From: CBDTTM01 sp965363355
Lineage (GTDB): Bacteria > Bacillota > Negativicutes > Selenomonadales > Selenomonadaceae
NCBI GenBank assembly: GCA_965363355.1
Contig: CBDTTM010000135.1
Span: forward strand, 1-6,856
DNA length: 6,856 nt
Direction: 5' to 3'
The notes beneath the pieces are model-generated. The model was not told where the DNA came from and did not search any database. It worked only from the letters and a program-made list of their open reading frames with translations. Numbering within the stretch: the first letter of the stretch is position 1; each line of letters begins with the position of its first letter. Positions 1 through 5,776 of the stretch are shown here, piece after piece. A program made the translations under genes and the position numbers.

Positions 1-2078
1 TGAACCGTCCGAGCAACGGCCCTACAAATACTACGAACCGCACCGCTGGCAGCAATGCTACTAGTGGTAATCGTACTAGTACTAGCAGCAATCGCCCGAA
101 CACTAATAATAGTACGACTGCTACTAATCGCACGAACAATACTTCAGCTGGCGCTAGACCACAGAATGCTCACGGCAGCAATAACAATAACAACAATCGT
201 GGTGGCAACCGTTCATCTTTTGGCGGCAATAGCTATGGAAACCGTAACAACCGCAACAATAGAAATAACCGTAACAACAGAAATCAGCCAATTAACGCTG
301 CACCAAAACAAGAAATTGCTCGTCCTAAATTGATTAAAGTCGGCGAAACGATTGCAATCAAAGATTTAGCCAGCAAAATGAGCTATACGGCAACGGAAGT
401 CATTAAAAAGCTCATGAAATTGGGTGTTATGGCAACGATCAATCAGGAAATCGATTTTGATACGGCGACGCTTTTAGCCGGTGAATTCGAAGTGACGGTA
501 GAAGCTTTACCACCAGAGACCGATCCAACAGAAATTCCTGAAATCGAAGATGATCCAAAATCCTTGGTACTTCGTCCGCCAGTCGTAACAGTTATGGGTC
601 ACGTCGATCATGGTAAGACATCACTTCTCGATGTCATTCGTAAAACATCGGTAACTACGCATGAAGCTGGTGGGATTACGCAGCATATTGGTGCATACCA
701 AGTAATGTGCCAGGGCAAAAAAATTGTATTTCTTGACACGCCAGGTCATGAAGCCTTCACGGCAATGCGTGCTCGTGGCGCACAGGTCACGGATGTCGCT
801 ATATTGGTAGTTGCTGCAGATGATGGTGTAATGCCGCAGACAATTGAAGCAATCAACCATGCCAAATCAGCTAATGTGCCAATTATTGTTGCAATCAACA
901 AAATGGATAAGCCAGGCGCAAATCCTGACCATGTAAAACAGCAGTTAGCTGAATACGAATTGATCCCAGAAGATTGGGGTGGCGAAACGATCATGGTTCC
1001 TGTTTCAGCTAAACAAAAAATGGGAATCAGCGATCTTTTGGAAATGGTCTTATTGGTTGCAGAAGTACAAGAACTCAAGGCAAATCCAAATCGAGATGCA
1101 CGTGGTATCATTATTGAAGCACAGCTTGATAAGGGCCGTGGGCCAGTAGCTACCGTACTTGTTCAAAACGGTACGCTTCGCATCGGTGATTCCATTATTG
1201 CTGGAACGGCACATGGTAAAGTAAGAGCCATGATCAATGACCGCGGCGAAAAAATCAAAAAAGCAGGCCCTTCTGTACCAGTTGAAGTGCTTGGTTTAGC
1301 AGATGTTCCAGAAGCTGGTGATATTTTAGCCGTTCTTGACGAAAAATTAGCACGTTCTATTTCGGAAAAACGTATAGAAAAACAGCGTACCGAATTGATC
1401 CATTCAAAGAAAGTATCTCTTGATGATTTGTTCCAACAAATCAAAGATGGCGATATCAAAGATTTGAATATTTTGATCAAAGCTGATGTGCAGGGTTCGG
1501 TTGGAGCACTTTCCAGTTCATTGCTTGCACTTAATAAAAATGATGAAGTTCGCGTAAACATCATCCATTCTGGTGTAGGTGCCGTCAATGAATCCGATGT
1601 TATGCTCGCAACTGCTGCGAATGCCTTGATTTTGGCATTTAATGTTCGTCCGGATGCAAATGCAAGAAAATTGGCTGATACGGAAAGTATCGATATTCGT
1701 ACGTATCGAGTTATTTATGAAGCAATCGATGATGTATCCGCTGCAATGACAGGGATGCTCGCACCAAAATATAAAGAAGTAATCCAAGGTAAAGTAGAAA
1801 TTCGCCAGGTTATGAAATTCTCCAAAGCTTTGGTTGCAGGATCTTATGTTCTAGAAGGAAAAGTCACGAATTCTTCGCAGATTCGTGTCATCCGCGACAA
1901 TATCGTTATTTTGGATGGTGTTATCGAATCCTTGCGCCGTTTCAAAGATGATGTAAAAGAAGTAGCCGCTGGTTACGAATGTGGTTTGACTATCGAAAAC
2001 TTCAGAGACTATAAAGAAAATGATATTCTCGAAGCATATGTGATGGAAGAAATCGCACCAAAACAAATCAACCACTAA
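1..2078 (+). CDS. infB: Translation initiation factor IF-2 (5' truncated)
   Basis: GTPase that places initiator fMet-tRNA in the 30S P site and promotes 50S joining; cytoplasmic. The frame is open from base 3 (bases 1-2 end a preceding codon) and stops at TAA 2076-2078, giving 691 visible residues; the true start lies upstream. Order seen: an Asn/Thr/Ser/Arg-rich disordered tract (3-311), an IF2_N domain (about 333-494), an acidic Pro-rich linker, then the G domain with G1 GHVDHGKT (597-620), G2 GGIT (669-680), G3 DTPGH (735-749), G4 NKMD (897-908) and G5 SAK (1005-1013). A beta-barrel domain II (about 1090-1330), domain III (about 1440-1760) and the fMet-tRNA-binding C-terminal domain (about 1770-2060) follow. 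All GTPase motifs are intact. A TTG at 330 is internal, not a start, because the frame continues upstream with IF2-like composition. It heads the visible operon, 21 nt before rbfA. Identification is certain. Confidence 0.98.
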   Translation, partial: NRPSNGPTNTTNRTAGSNATSGNRTSTSSNRPNTNNSTTATNRTNNTSAGARPQNAHGSNNNNNNRGGNRSSFGGNSYGNRNNRNNRNNRNNRNQPINAAPKQEIARPKLIKVGETIAIKDLASKMSYTATEVIKKLMKLGVMATINQEIDFDTATLLAGEFEVTVEALPPETDPTEIPEIEDDPKSLVLRPPVVTVMGHVDHGKTSLLDVIRKTSVTTHEAGGITQHIGAYQVMCQGKKIVFLDTPGHEAFTAMRARGAQVTDVAILVVAADDGVMPQTIEAINHAKSANVPIIVAINKMDKPGANPDHVKQQLAEYELIPEDWGGETIMVPVSAKQKMGISDLLEMVLLVAEVQELKANPNRDARGIIIEAQLDKGRGPVATVLVQNGTLRIGDSIIAGTAHGKVRAMINDRGEKIKKAGPSVPVEVLGLADVPEAGDILAVLDEKLARSISEKRIEKQRTELIHSKKVSLDDLFQQIKDGDIKDLNILIKADVQGSVGALSSSLLALNKNDEVRVNIIHSGVGAVNESDVMLATAANALILAFNVRPDANARKLADTESIDIRTYRVIYEAIDDVSAAMTGMLAPKYKEVIQGKVEIRQVMKFSKALVAGSYVLEGKVTNSSQIRVIRDNIVILDGVIESLRRFKDDVKEVAAGYECGLTIENFRDYKENDILEAYVMEEIAPKQINH
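240..284 (+). repeat. Asn-Asn-Arg tripeptide repeat inside IF2 (9-bp period)
   Basis: Five Arg codons at 243, 252, 261, 270 and 279 are spaced exactly nine bases apart with Asn codons between them, so the protein reads as a run of N-N-R units. The Arg codons are mixed (CGT, CGC, AGA, CGT, AGA) and the Asn codons alternate AAC and AAT, so the periodicity is better preserved in protein than in DNA. A run of six Asn codons lies just upstream (180-197). The segment belongs to the disordered N-terminal linker of IF2, a region known to vary greatly between bacteria. A role in RNA or ribosome contact is only an inference from the Arg content. Confidence 0.85.
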
Positions 2079-2099
2079 AATGAAGGGATGTGAACCCAG

Positions 2100-2453
2100 A
2101 TGGGGCAACTTCGCATCGAAAAAATACAGGAACTGATTAAACAAGAAGTCAGTCAAATTATTTTAAGAGAGCTAAAAGATCCGCGTATCGGTTTTGTGAC
2201 GGTTACGCAGGTAGAATTGACTGGCGATTTGAGCAGTGCTAAGATTTATGTCAGTCTTTTGGGCAGTGAACAGCAAATTAAAGATGGCTGGTCTGGTCTA
2301 CAGAGTTCACTCGGATATATTCGCCGTGAAATCGGCAAGCGCATTCGTTTGCGCTGCACTCCAGAAATTGCATTTTGTTTGGATAAATCCTTAGATTATA
2401 GTGCGCATATTCAAGAATTGCTTATTAAAATCGACCGAGGAGAAACCGAGTAA
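2100..2453 (+). CDS. rbfA: 30S ribosome-binding factor RbfA
   Basis: Small KH-fold protein that binds the immature 30S subunit near the 5' end of 16S rRNA and assists its late maturation and cold adaptation. The 117 residues match the usual family length (about 115-135). The N-terminal helix carries the family signature ELKDPRIGFVTVTQVEL (residues 24-40), followed by a strand AKIYVSLLG (47-55) and the helix-kink-helix with SSLG (69-72) where the family usually has Ala-x-Gly, then RREIGKRIRLRCTPEI (75-90). The ATG at 2100 is preceded by a purine-rich AAGGGA (2083-2088), a somewhat weak and distant ribosome binding site (11 nt), so efficient translation may depend on ribosomes arriving from infB 21 nt upstream. 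It ends 3 nt before nrnA. Pairing with infB is conserved across many bacteria and fits a shared 30S role. Confidence 0.97.
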   Translation: MGQLRIEKIQELIKQEVSQIILRELKDPRIGFVTVTQVELTGDLSSAKIYVSLLGSEQQIKDGWSGLQSSLGYIRREIGKRIRLRCTPEIAFCLDKSLDYSAHIQELLIKIDRGETE

Positions 2454-2456
2454 GCT

Positions 2457-3410
2457 ATGCAGATTACATTGATTGAGACAGTTGAACGTTTGGAACAAGC
2501 ACAAAATCTAGTGATTACAGCTCATGTAAACCCAGATGGCGATGCAATAGGCTCCTCATTGGCGTTGCGTCATTATCTAGTTTCTATTGGAAAAACGGTA
2601 CGCCTGTTGCTCGATGATGATATTCCAGCAGACTTTTCTTTTCTGCCAGGATATGAACTATTTGAAAAGCCACAAGGCAATAGGATTGACGCGGATTTAC
2701 TGATTGTGCTTGATACGAGTATTGATCGGGTTGGAATGGTCAAAGAATGCGTCCACGCACCTGTTCTTAACATAGACCATCATATATCAAATGATGCAGT
2801 GGCAGATTATTTATACTTAGATGCAGGCAAAGCCGCAACTGGGGAAATCATATTTGCTCTTTTACAAAAGATGCAGGCAAAGCTTACGTTAGAGACAGCT
2901 ATTTGCATGTATACGGCAATTGCCACGGACTGTGGATTTTTTCGCTATTCCAACACGACAGCTTTTACCATGGAAGCTGGAGCAGAACTGCTGCGCTTTG
3001 GCGTGAAGCCAAACGAAATTTCTGAGGCCTTAGAAAAAAGGCCTTGGCTTACCATAAAAGGAAAAGCGGCAGCGCTCCATACAACAGAATTTTTCCCGGA
3101 TAAAAAAATCGCGATTGCAATCGTAACCAAAGAAGTTCTAGACGAATGTGCTTCGACAGGTGGATTGATCGATGAAATACGCATTATTGACGGAGTAGAT
3201 GTAGCGGTCGTTGTCAAATATGTTGAGGATGAAATTTCACGTGTCAGTATGCGATCAAAATACACAGACGTCAGTGCAGTTGCTTTAAAGTTTCAAGGTG
3301 GCGGACATGTAAGAGCCGCTGGCTGTACGATAAAAGCGCCTCTTTTAGAAGCAAAGCAATCGATCTTACATGCGCTTAAAGACCATATGGAGGCTACATG
3401 CGATGCCTGA
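2457..3410 (+). CDS. nrnA: DHH-family nanoRNase / 3'-phosphoadenosine 5'-phosphate phosphatase NrnA
   Basis: Mn-dependent DHH/DHHA1 phosphoesterase. Characterised relatives degrade 2-5 nt RNAs left by exoribonucleases and dephosphorylate pAp to AMP; some also cleave pApA. The 317 residues match the family length. DHH motifs are all present: H23 and NPDGD (25-29), D86 in VLDTS, the DHH triad at 107-109, and D158 in ATDCG. The C-terminal DHHA1 domain has the substrate-binding GGGH loop (281-284) within FQGGGHVRAAG. The ATG at 2457 lies 3 nt after the rbfA stop; its ribosome binding site GAGGAG (2437-2442) is inside rbfA, suggesting coupled translation. Its last eight bases overlap truB. Placement between rbfA and truB is common in Clostridia and Negativicutes. 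It complements PNPase encoded downstream by removing short end products. The dual activity is inferred from family membership. Confidence 0.94.
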   Translation: MQITLIETVERLEQAQNLVITAHVNPDGDAIGSSLALRHYLVSIGKTVRLLLDDDIPADFSFLPGYELFEKPQGNRIDADLLIVLDTSIDRVGMVKECVHAPVLNIDHHISNDAVADYLYLDAGKAATGEIIFALLQKMQAKLTLETAICMYTAIATDCGFFRYSNTTAFTMEAGAELLRFGVKPNEISEALEKRPWLTIKGKAAALHTTEFFPDKKIAIAIVTKEVLDECASTGGLIDEIRIIDGVDVAVVVKYVEDEISRVSMRSKYTDVSAVALKFQGGGHVRAAGCTIKAPLLEAKQSILHALKDHMEATCDA

Positions 3411-4269
3411 TGGATTTATTAATGTTTTAAAACCCCCTGGTATGACATCACACGATGTGGTTTCTTTTATTCGCCGTGTTTATAAAATGAAAAAAGTGGG
3501 GCACGCAGGTACCCTTGACCCAGCAGCAGCAGGCGTATTGCCTGTTGCCCTGGGAAAAGCTACACGGCTTATCGAGTACATGGCCGATGCGGATAAGGCT
3601 TATCGGACGGAAATGACACTTGGTTTTACGACCGACAGTGGCGATGATACCGGAACTATTTTAGAACAAGCAGATTTTACGATGCCATCAGAAGCGGAAA
3701 TAGATCTTACCTTTAAAAAGTTTCTCGGTAAAATCACACAAATTCCACCGATATATTCTGCAATCAAGATCAATGGACAAAGAGCTTGTGACTTAGCTAG
3801 GCAAAATATAGAGGTTTCGATTCCTCAGCGTGAAATAGAAATTCATCGCATGGCATTACTCAAACAAAGTGAGTCTTCTATTTTGTTTGATGTGGAATGT
3901 TCAAAGGGAACCTATATCCGCAGTCTATGTATGGACATGGGCCAAAGCTTGGGCATTCCTGCTGTCATGTCTTTTTTGGTTCGTTTGCGCGTTGGTTCTT
4001 TTTGTTTGGCGAAATCCGCTACTTTAGATGAAATTAAAGCGATGCCAGAACAAGCGATATGTTCAATGGAAGAAGTTTTAGACCATCTACCATTGGCTAT
4101 TCTTACCGATGCACAGGCAAAGGCTTTTCAACAAGGGCAAAGGATTGCATTTAGTCCTTGGAATGATTCCATACACGCAATCAAAGTATATCAAGACAAG
4201 CAATTTGTCGGAATTGCTCGATACGATGAGAATCATCACTGTCTTGTTCCCGTAAAAGTAATAGCCTAA
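3403..4269 (+). CDS. truB: tRNA pseudouridine(55) synthase TruB
   Basis: Converts U55 in the T-loop of almost all elongator tRNAs to pseudouridine, giving the conserved T-psi-C sequence. At 288 residues it is typical for the family. The N-terminus GFINVLKPPGMTSHDVV is the usual TruB opening. The catalytic motif GHAGTLDP (33-40) supplies the nucleophile D39; Y67 in AYR and SKGTYIRSL (167-175, with Y171 and R173) match the active-site motifs. The last 60 or so residues form the variable C-terminal region that is PUA-like in many family members. I chose ATG 3403 over an in-frame ATG at 3370: it has GGAGG at 3389-3393 with 9-nt spacing and gives the conserved N-terminus without an extra basic leader of 11 residues. 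The gene overlaps the nrnA stop by 8 nt (ATGCCTGA), pointing to translational coupling. Confidence 0.96.
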   Translation: MPDGFINVLKPPGMTSHDVVSFIRRVYKMKKVGHAGTLDPAAAGVLPVALGKATRLIEYMADADKAYRTEMTLGFTTDSGDDTGTILEQADFTMPSEAEIDLTFKKFLGKITQIPPIYSAIKINGQRACDLARQNIEVSIPQREIEIHRMALLKQSESSILFDVECSKGTYIRSLCMDMGQSLGIPAVMSFLVRLRVGSFCLAKSATLDEIKAMPEQAICSMEEVLDHLPLAILTDAQAKAFQQGQRIAFSPWNDSIHAIKVYQDKQFVGIARYDENHHCLVPVKVIA

Positions 4270-4306
4270 AGGCGATTTTTACGCTAATCTATGTTTTGTT
4301 TGTACT

Positions 4307-4312
4307 AAGGAG
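4307..4312 (+). promoter_or_regulatory. Ribosome binding site of ribF
   Basis: AAGGAG lies in the short truB-ribF spacer. It is 4 nt from ATG 4317 and 10 nt from ATG 4323, so it favours the second, while excluding an upstream in-frame TTG at 4296, which lies before it. The 53-nt spacer (4270-4322) is too short for an FMN riboswitch and shows no terminator or clear promoter. Confidence 0.7.
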
Positions 4313-4322
4313 CAAAATGCGT

Positions 4323-5249
4323 ATGCAAATTTTTTCAACAATCACGAACTTAACAAAAAACTATTCCAATATCGTAGTTGCTTTAGGTACTTTTGATGGA
4401 GTTCACGTTGGACACCAAAATATCATTAAGCAAGCGATTGAATTGGCTAAATCCATAAATGGTGTCAGTGTGGTCTTTACCTTTAGTAATCATCCACTTA
4501 CTGTTATATCACCAGATAACGCTCCACTTTATATCAGTGATAATCGCTGTAAACAACAAGCTATGGAAGAACTGGGCGTAGATATTCTTGAAAATGTTGT
4601 TTTTACAAAAAAGTTTGCAAATCTCTCTCCAGTAGAATTCATGAAACTTTTGCAAGAGAATTTTGCCCCTAAATATATTGTTGTCGGCCCCAATTACACC
4701 TTCGGTTTCAAAGGCGAAGGGAATCCTAAAGTTCTGATGAAAAAGAGTGCAGCTTATGGTTTTGTTTCTGAGATACAGCCGGTCGTTCACATGAACCATC
4801 ATGTCGTCAGCAGTACGCGTATCCGAAACCTATTGGTTGCAGGGAAGCTTGATTCTGTTAATGCACTGTTAGGTCGCCCATTTCGCATAAGCGGTCCTGT
4901 TATCCATGGGGATGAACGTGGACGCCTCTTAGGGTTTCCAACGGCTAATATGGCAATCTCTGCTCATCAGGCCATGCTCCCCAACGGTGTGTATGATGTG
5001 AATGTCATTGTCGCAGGAACAAAGTATAAAGGTGTAGCTAATATTGGGACGAATCCAACATTTAATGGAATCAACCGACATGTTGAAGTGCATATTCTTG
5101 AATTTAAGGAAAATATATACGAAAAGATAATTTTCGTTGAATTTTTGCATAAGATTCGCGATGAAGAGAAGTTTTCCAGCATAGAAGAGTTAATTCAACA
5201 AATTCATGCGGATATAAAAAGTGTCTCAAATATTTCAGATTTACATTAA
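4323..5249 (+). CDS. ribF: Bifunctional riboflavin kinase / FAD synthetase RibF
   Basis: Phosphorylates riboflavin to FMN and adenylylates FMN to FAD; cytoplasmic. About 308 residues, the normal family length. The N-terminal nucleotidylyltransferase domain has GTFDGVHVGH (22-31), the ATP-binding site, and the downstream motif GPNYTFG (122-128) where many relatives read G-x-D-F-x-F-G, plus SSTRIRNLL (163-171). The C-terminal flavokinase domain starts near residue 183 and contains GDERGRLLGFPTAN (196-209), YKGVANIGTNPTF (235-247) and HVEVHILEF (253-261), whose E255 corresponds to the catalytic base. Start is either ATG 4317 or 4323; I prefer 4323 on ribosome binding site spacing, a difference of two residues. 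Its last codons contain the -35 of the next promoter. Association with truB is a conserved Firmicute arrangement, not a sign of a shared pathway. Confidence 0.95.
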   Translation: MQIFSTITNLTKNYSNIVVALGTFDGVHVGHQNIIKQAIELAKSINGVSVVFTFSNHPLTVISPDNAPLYISDNRCKQQAMEELGVDILENVVFTKKFANLSPVEFMKLLQENFAPKYIVVGPNYTFGFKGEGNPKVLMKKSAAYGFVSEIQPVVHMNHHVVSSTRIRNLLVAGKLDSVNALLGRPFRISGPVIHGDERGRLLGFPTANMAISAHQAMLPNGVYDVNVIVAGTKYKGVANIGTNPTFNGINRHVEVHILEFKENIYEKIIFVEFLHKIRDEEKFSSIEELIQQIHADIKSVSNISDLH

Positions 5250-5268
5250 GGTAGCTATATGCTATAAT
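5240..5268 (+). promoter_or_regulatory. Strong sigma-A-type promoter with extended -10 for rpsO(-pnp)
   Basis: The -35 box TTTACA (5240-5245) matches TTGACA at five of six bases. A 17-nt spacer leads to a perfect TATAAT (5263-5268), preceded by TG at 5260-5261 as an extended -10. The -35 overlaps the end of ribF, including its last sense codons. Initiation is expected around 5274-5276, giving an rpsO leader of about 100 nt. This is the only near-consensus promoter I see in the window. Confidence 0.85.
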
Positions 5269-5273
5269 ATCAA

Positions 5274-5295
5274 AGTGCCGTGAGATAACGGCATT
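5274..5295 (+). promoter_or_regulatory. 5'-terminal hairpin of the rpsO leader
   Basis: TGCCGT (5276-5281) and ACGGCA (5288-5293) are perfect complements around the six-base loop GAGATA; a G-U and an A-U pair extend the stem to eight pairs. It begins at the predicted transcription start. It has no T-run after it, so it is not a terminator. It may protect the 5' end or form one arm of the S15-responsive leader described next. Confidence 0.6.
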
Positions 5296-5301
5296 CATCC
5301 A

Positions 5302-5367
5302 TAGCTAGGATAGCGAAGATCTCCGACGATATCTTGGCTAGCGGAATAGTATTTATTTATTAGGAGG
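5302..5367 (+). promoter_or_regulatory. Putative S15-responsive rpsO leader: long hairpin and sequestered ribosome binding site
   Basis: Bases 5302-5311 pair continuously with 5331-5340 (ten pairs, two of them G-U wobbles) around a 19-nt loop. The helix contains G5308-U5334 stacked on G5309-C5333, resembling the G-U/G-C element of 16S helix 22 recognised by S15. The loop segment TCTCC (5320-5324) can pair with GGAGG (5363-5367) of the rpsO ribosome binding site, forming a possible pseudoknot. An alternative inner stem (5316-5320 with 5331-5335) competes with the main helix. Autoregulation of rpsO by S15 through different leader folds is established in several bacteria; applying it here is inference. 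Confidence 0.55.
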
Positions 5368-5377
5368 ATTTTAATTT

Positions 5378-5644
5378 ATGTTGACACAAGAACAAAAACA
5401 ACAGATCATTGTTGACAATGCGGTTCATGAAGGAGATACTGGTTCGCCGGAAGTACAGATTGCGCTTCTTACAGCTCGTATCACTTATTTGACGGAACAT
5501 TTGAGAGAACACAAGAAAGATCATCATTCACGTCGTGGTCTTTTGAAAATGGTCGGACAACGTAGAAGATTGCTGCGTTATTTGCAGAATAATGAAATTG
5601 AACGTTATCGTTCGATTTTAGTAAAATTGAATCTGCGTAAGTAA
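5378..5644 (+). CDS. rpsO: 30S ribosomal protein S15
   Basis: Primary 16S rRNA-binding protein of the central domain; it binds the helix 20/21/22 junction and allows S6, S18, S11 and S21 to join. The 88 residues match the family. The four-helix protein shows DTGSPEVQIA (20-29) and the rRNA-binding stretch HKKDHHSRRGLLKMVG (45-60), with T21, G22, Q27, H41, D48 and S51 at the positions known to contact rRNA. A consensus AGGAGG (5362-5367) lies 10 nt before the ATG. Own promoter upstream and strong terminator three bases after the stop make it potentially a monocistronic unit, as expected for a highly expressed ribosomal protein gene, with some transcripts reading through into pnp. Confidence 0.98.
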   Translation: MLTQEQKQQIIVDNAVHEGDTGSPEVQIALLTARITYLTEHLREHKKDHHSRRGLLKMVGQRRRLLRYLQNNEIERYRSILVKLNLRK

Positions 5645-5646
5645 TG

Positions 5647-5671
5647 AAAGCGGGAGTATTCCCGCTTTTTT
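5647..5671 (+). terminator. Intrinsic terminator after rpsO
   Basis: Nine-base perfect inverted repeat, AAAGCGGGA (5647-5655) with TCCCGCTTT (5660-5668), four-base loop GTAT, running into six T residues (5666-5671). It lies directly after the rpsO stop. Because no good pnp promoter is visible, it is probably leaky, as is the terminator in the equivalent rpsO-pnp spacer of Escherichia coli. Confidence 0.93.
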
Positions 5672-5675
5672 CTTA

Positions 5676-5739
5676 TGTTAAATCGATAAATACAGAAAAA
5701 TCCAACAGGATTATTTTATAAAAGTGTCGAAATTTAATA
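5676..5739 (+). promoter_or_regulatory. Long imperfect hairpin in the pnp leader
   Basis: Outer helix: 5676-5683 pairs with 5732-5739, then after a two-base bulge (5730-5731) 5684-5688 pairs with 5725-5729, thirteen pairs in all. After an asymmetric internal loop, 5695-5703 pairs with 5708-5717 (bulged A5713), nine pairs around an AACA loop. It has no terminator T-run and ends 25 bases before the pnp ribosome binding site. In E. coli the pnp leader contains a comparable double-stranded stem cut by RNase III and used for PNPase autoregulation; that role here is inference, and the region is AT-rich so some pairing could be chance. Confidence 0.45.
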
Positions 5740-5776
5740 AGGTTCACAATAAGAGAGTATATTAGGAGGAAAGTAA

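Noticed and set aside
330..332. TTG as the start of infB
   Set aside because: The same frame is open to the window edge with IF2 linker composition, and there is no ribosome binding site before 330.
55..333. Hydrophobic, membrane-like 92-residue open frame in frame 1
   Set aside because: It is the +1-shifted reading of the Asn/Thr/Ser-rich IF2 tract; AAC/AAT/ACT codons shifted produce Ile, Thr, Leu and Val codons. The real frame (from base 3) continues into the IF2_N domain.
746..1111. Minus-strand open frame of 121 residues within infB
   Set aside because: Antisense to the IF2 G domain, whose frame is fully conserved; no ribosome binding site or recognisable protein features. Other minus-strand frames opposite truB, ribF and pnp were dismissed on the same grounds.
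3370..3402. Upstream ATG start for truB
   Set aside because: It lacks a ribosome binding site and would add a non-conserved basic leader; ATG 3403 has GGAGG at good spacing and the conserved N-terminus.
4270..4322. FMN riboswitch or promoter before ribF
   Set aside because: Only 53 nt separate truB and ribF, too short for the FMN aptamer, and no conserved RFN sequence blocks or good -10/-35 pair are present.
5717..5722. TATAAA as the -10 box of a pnp promoter
   Set aside because: No -35-like hexamer at 16-18 nt; the bases sit at the base of the inner stem and the internal loop of the predicted leader hairpin, in AT-rich DNA.
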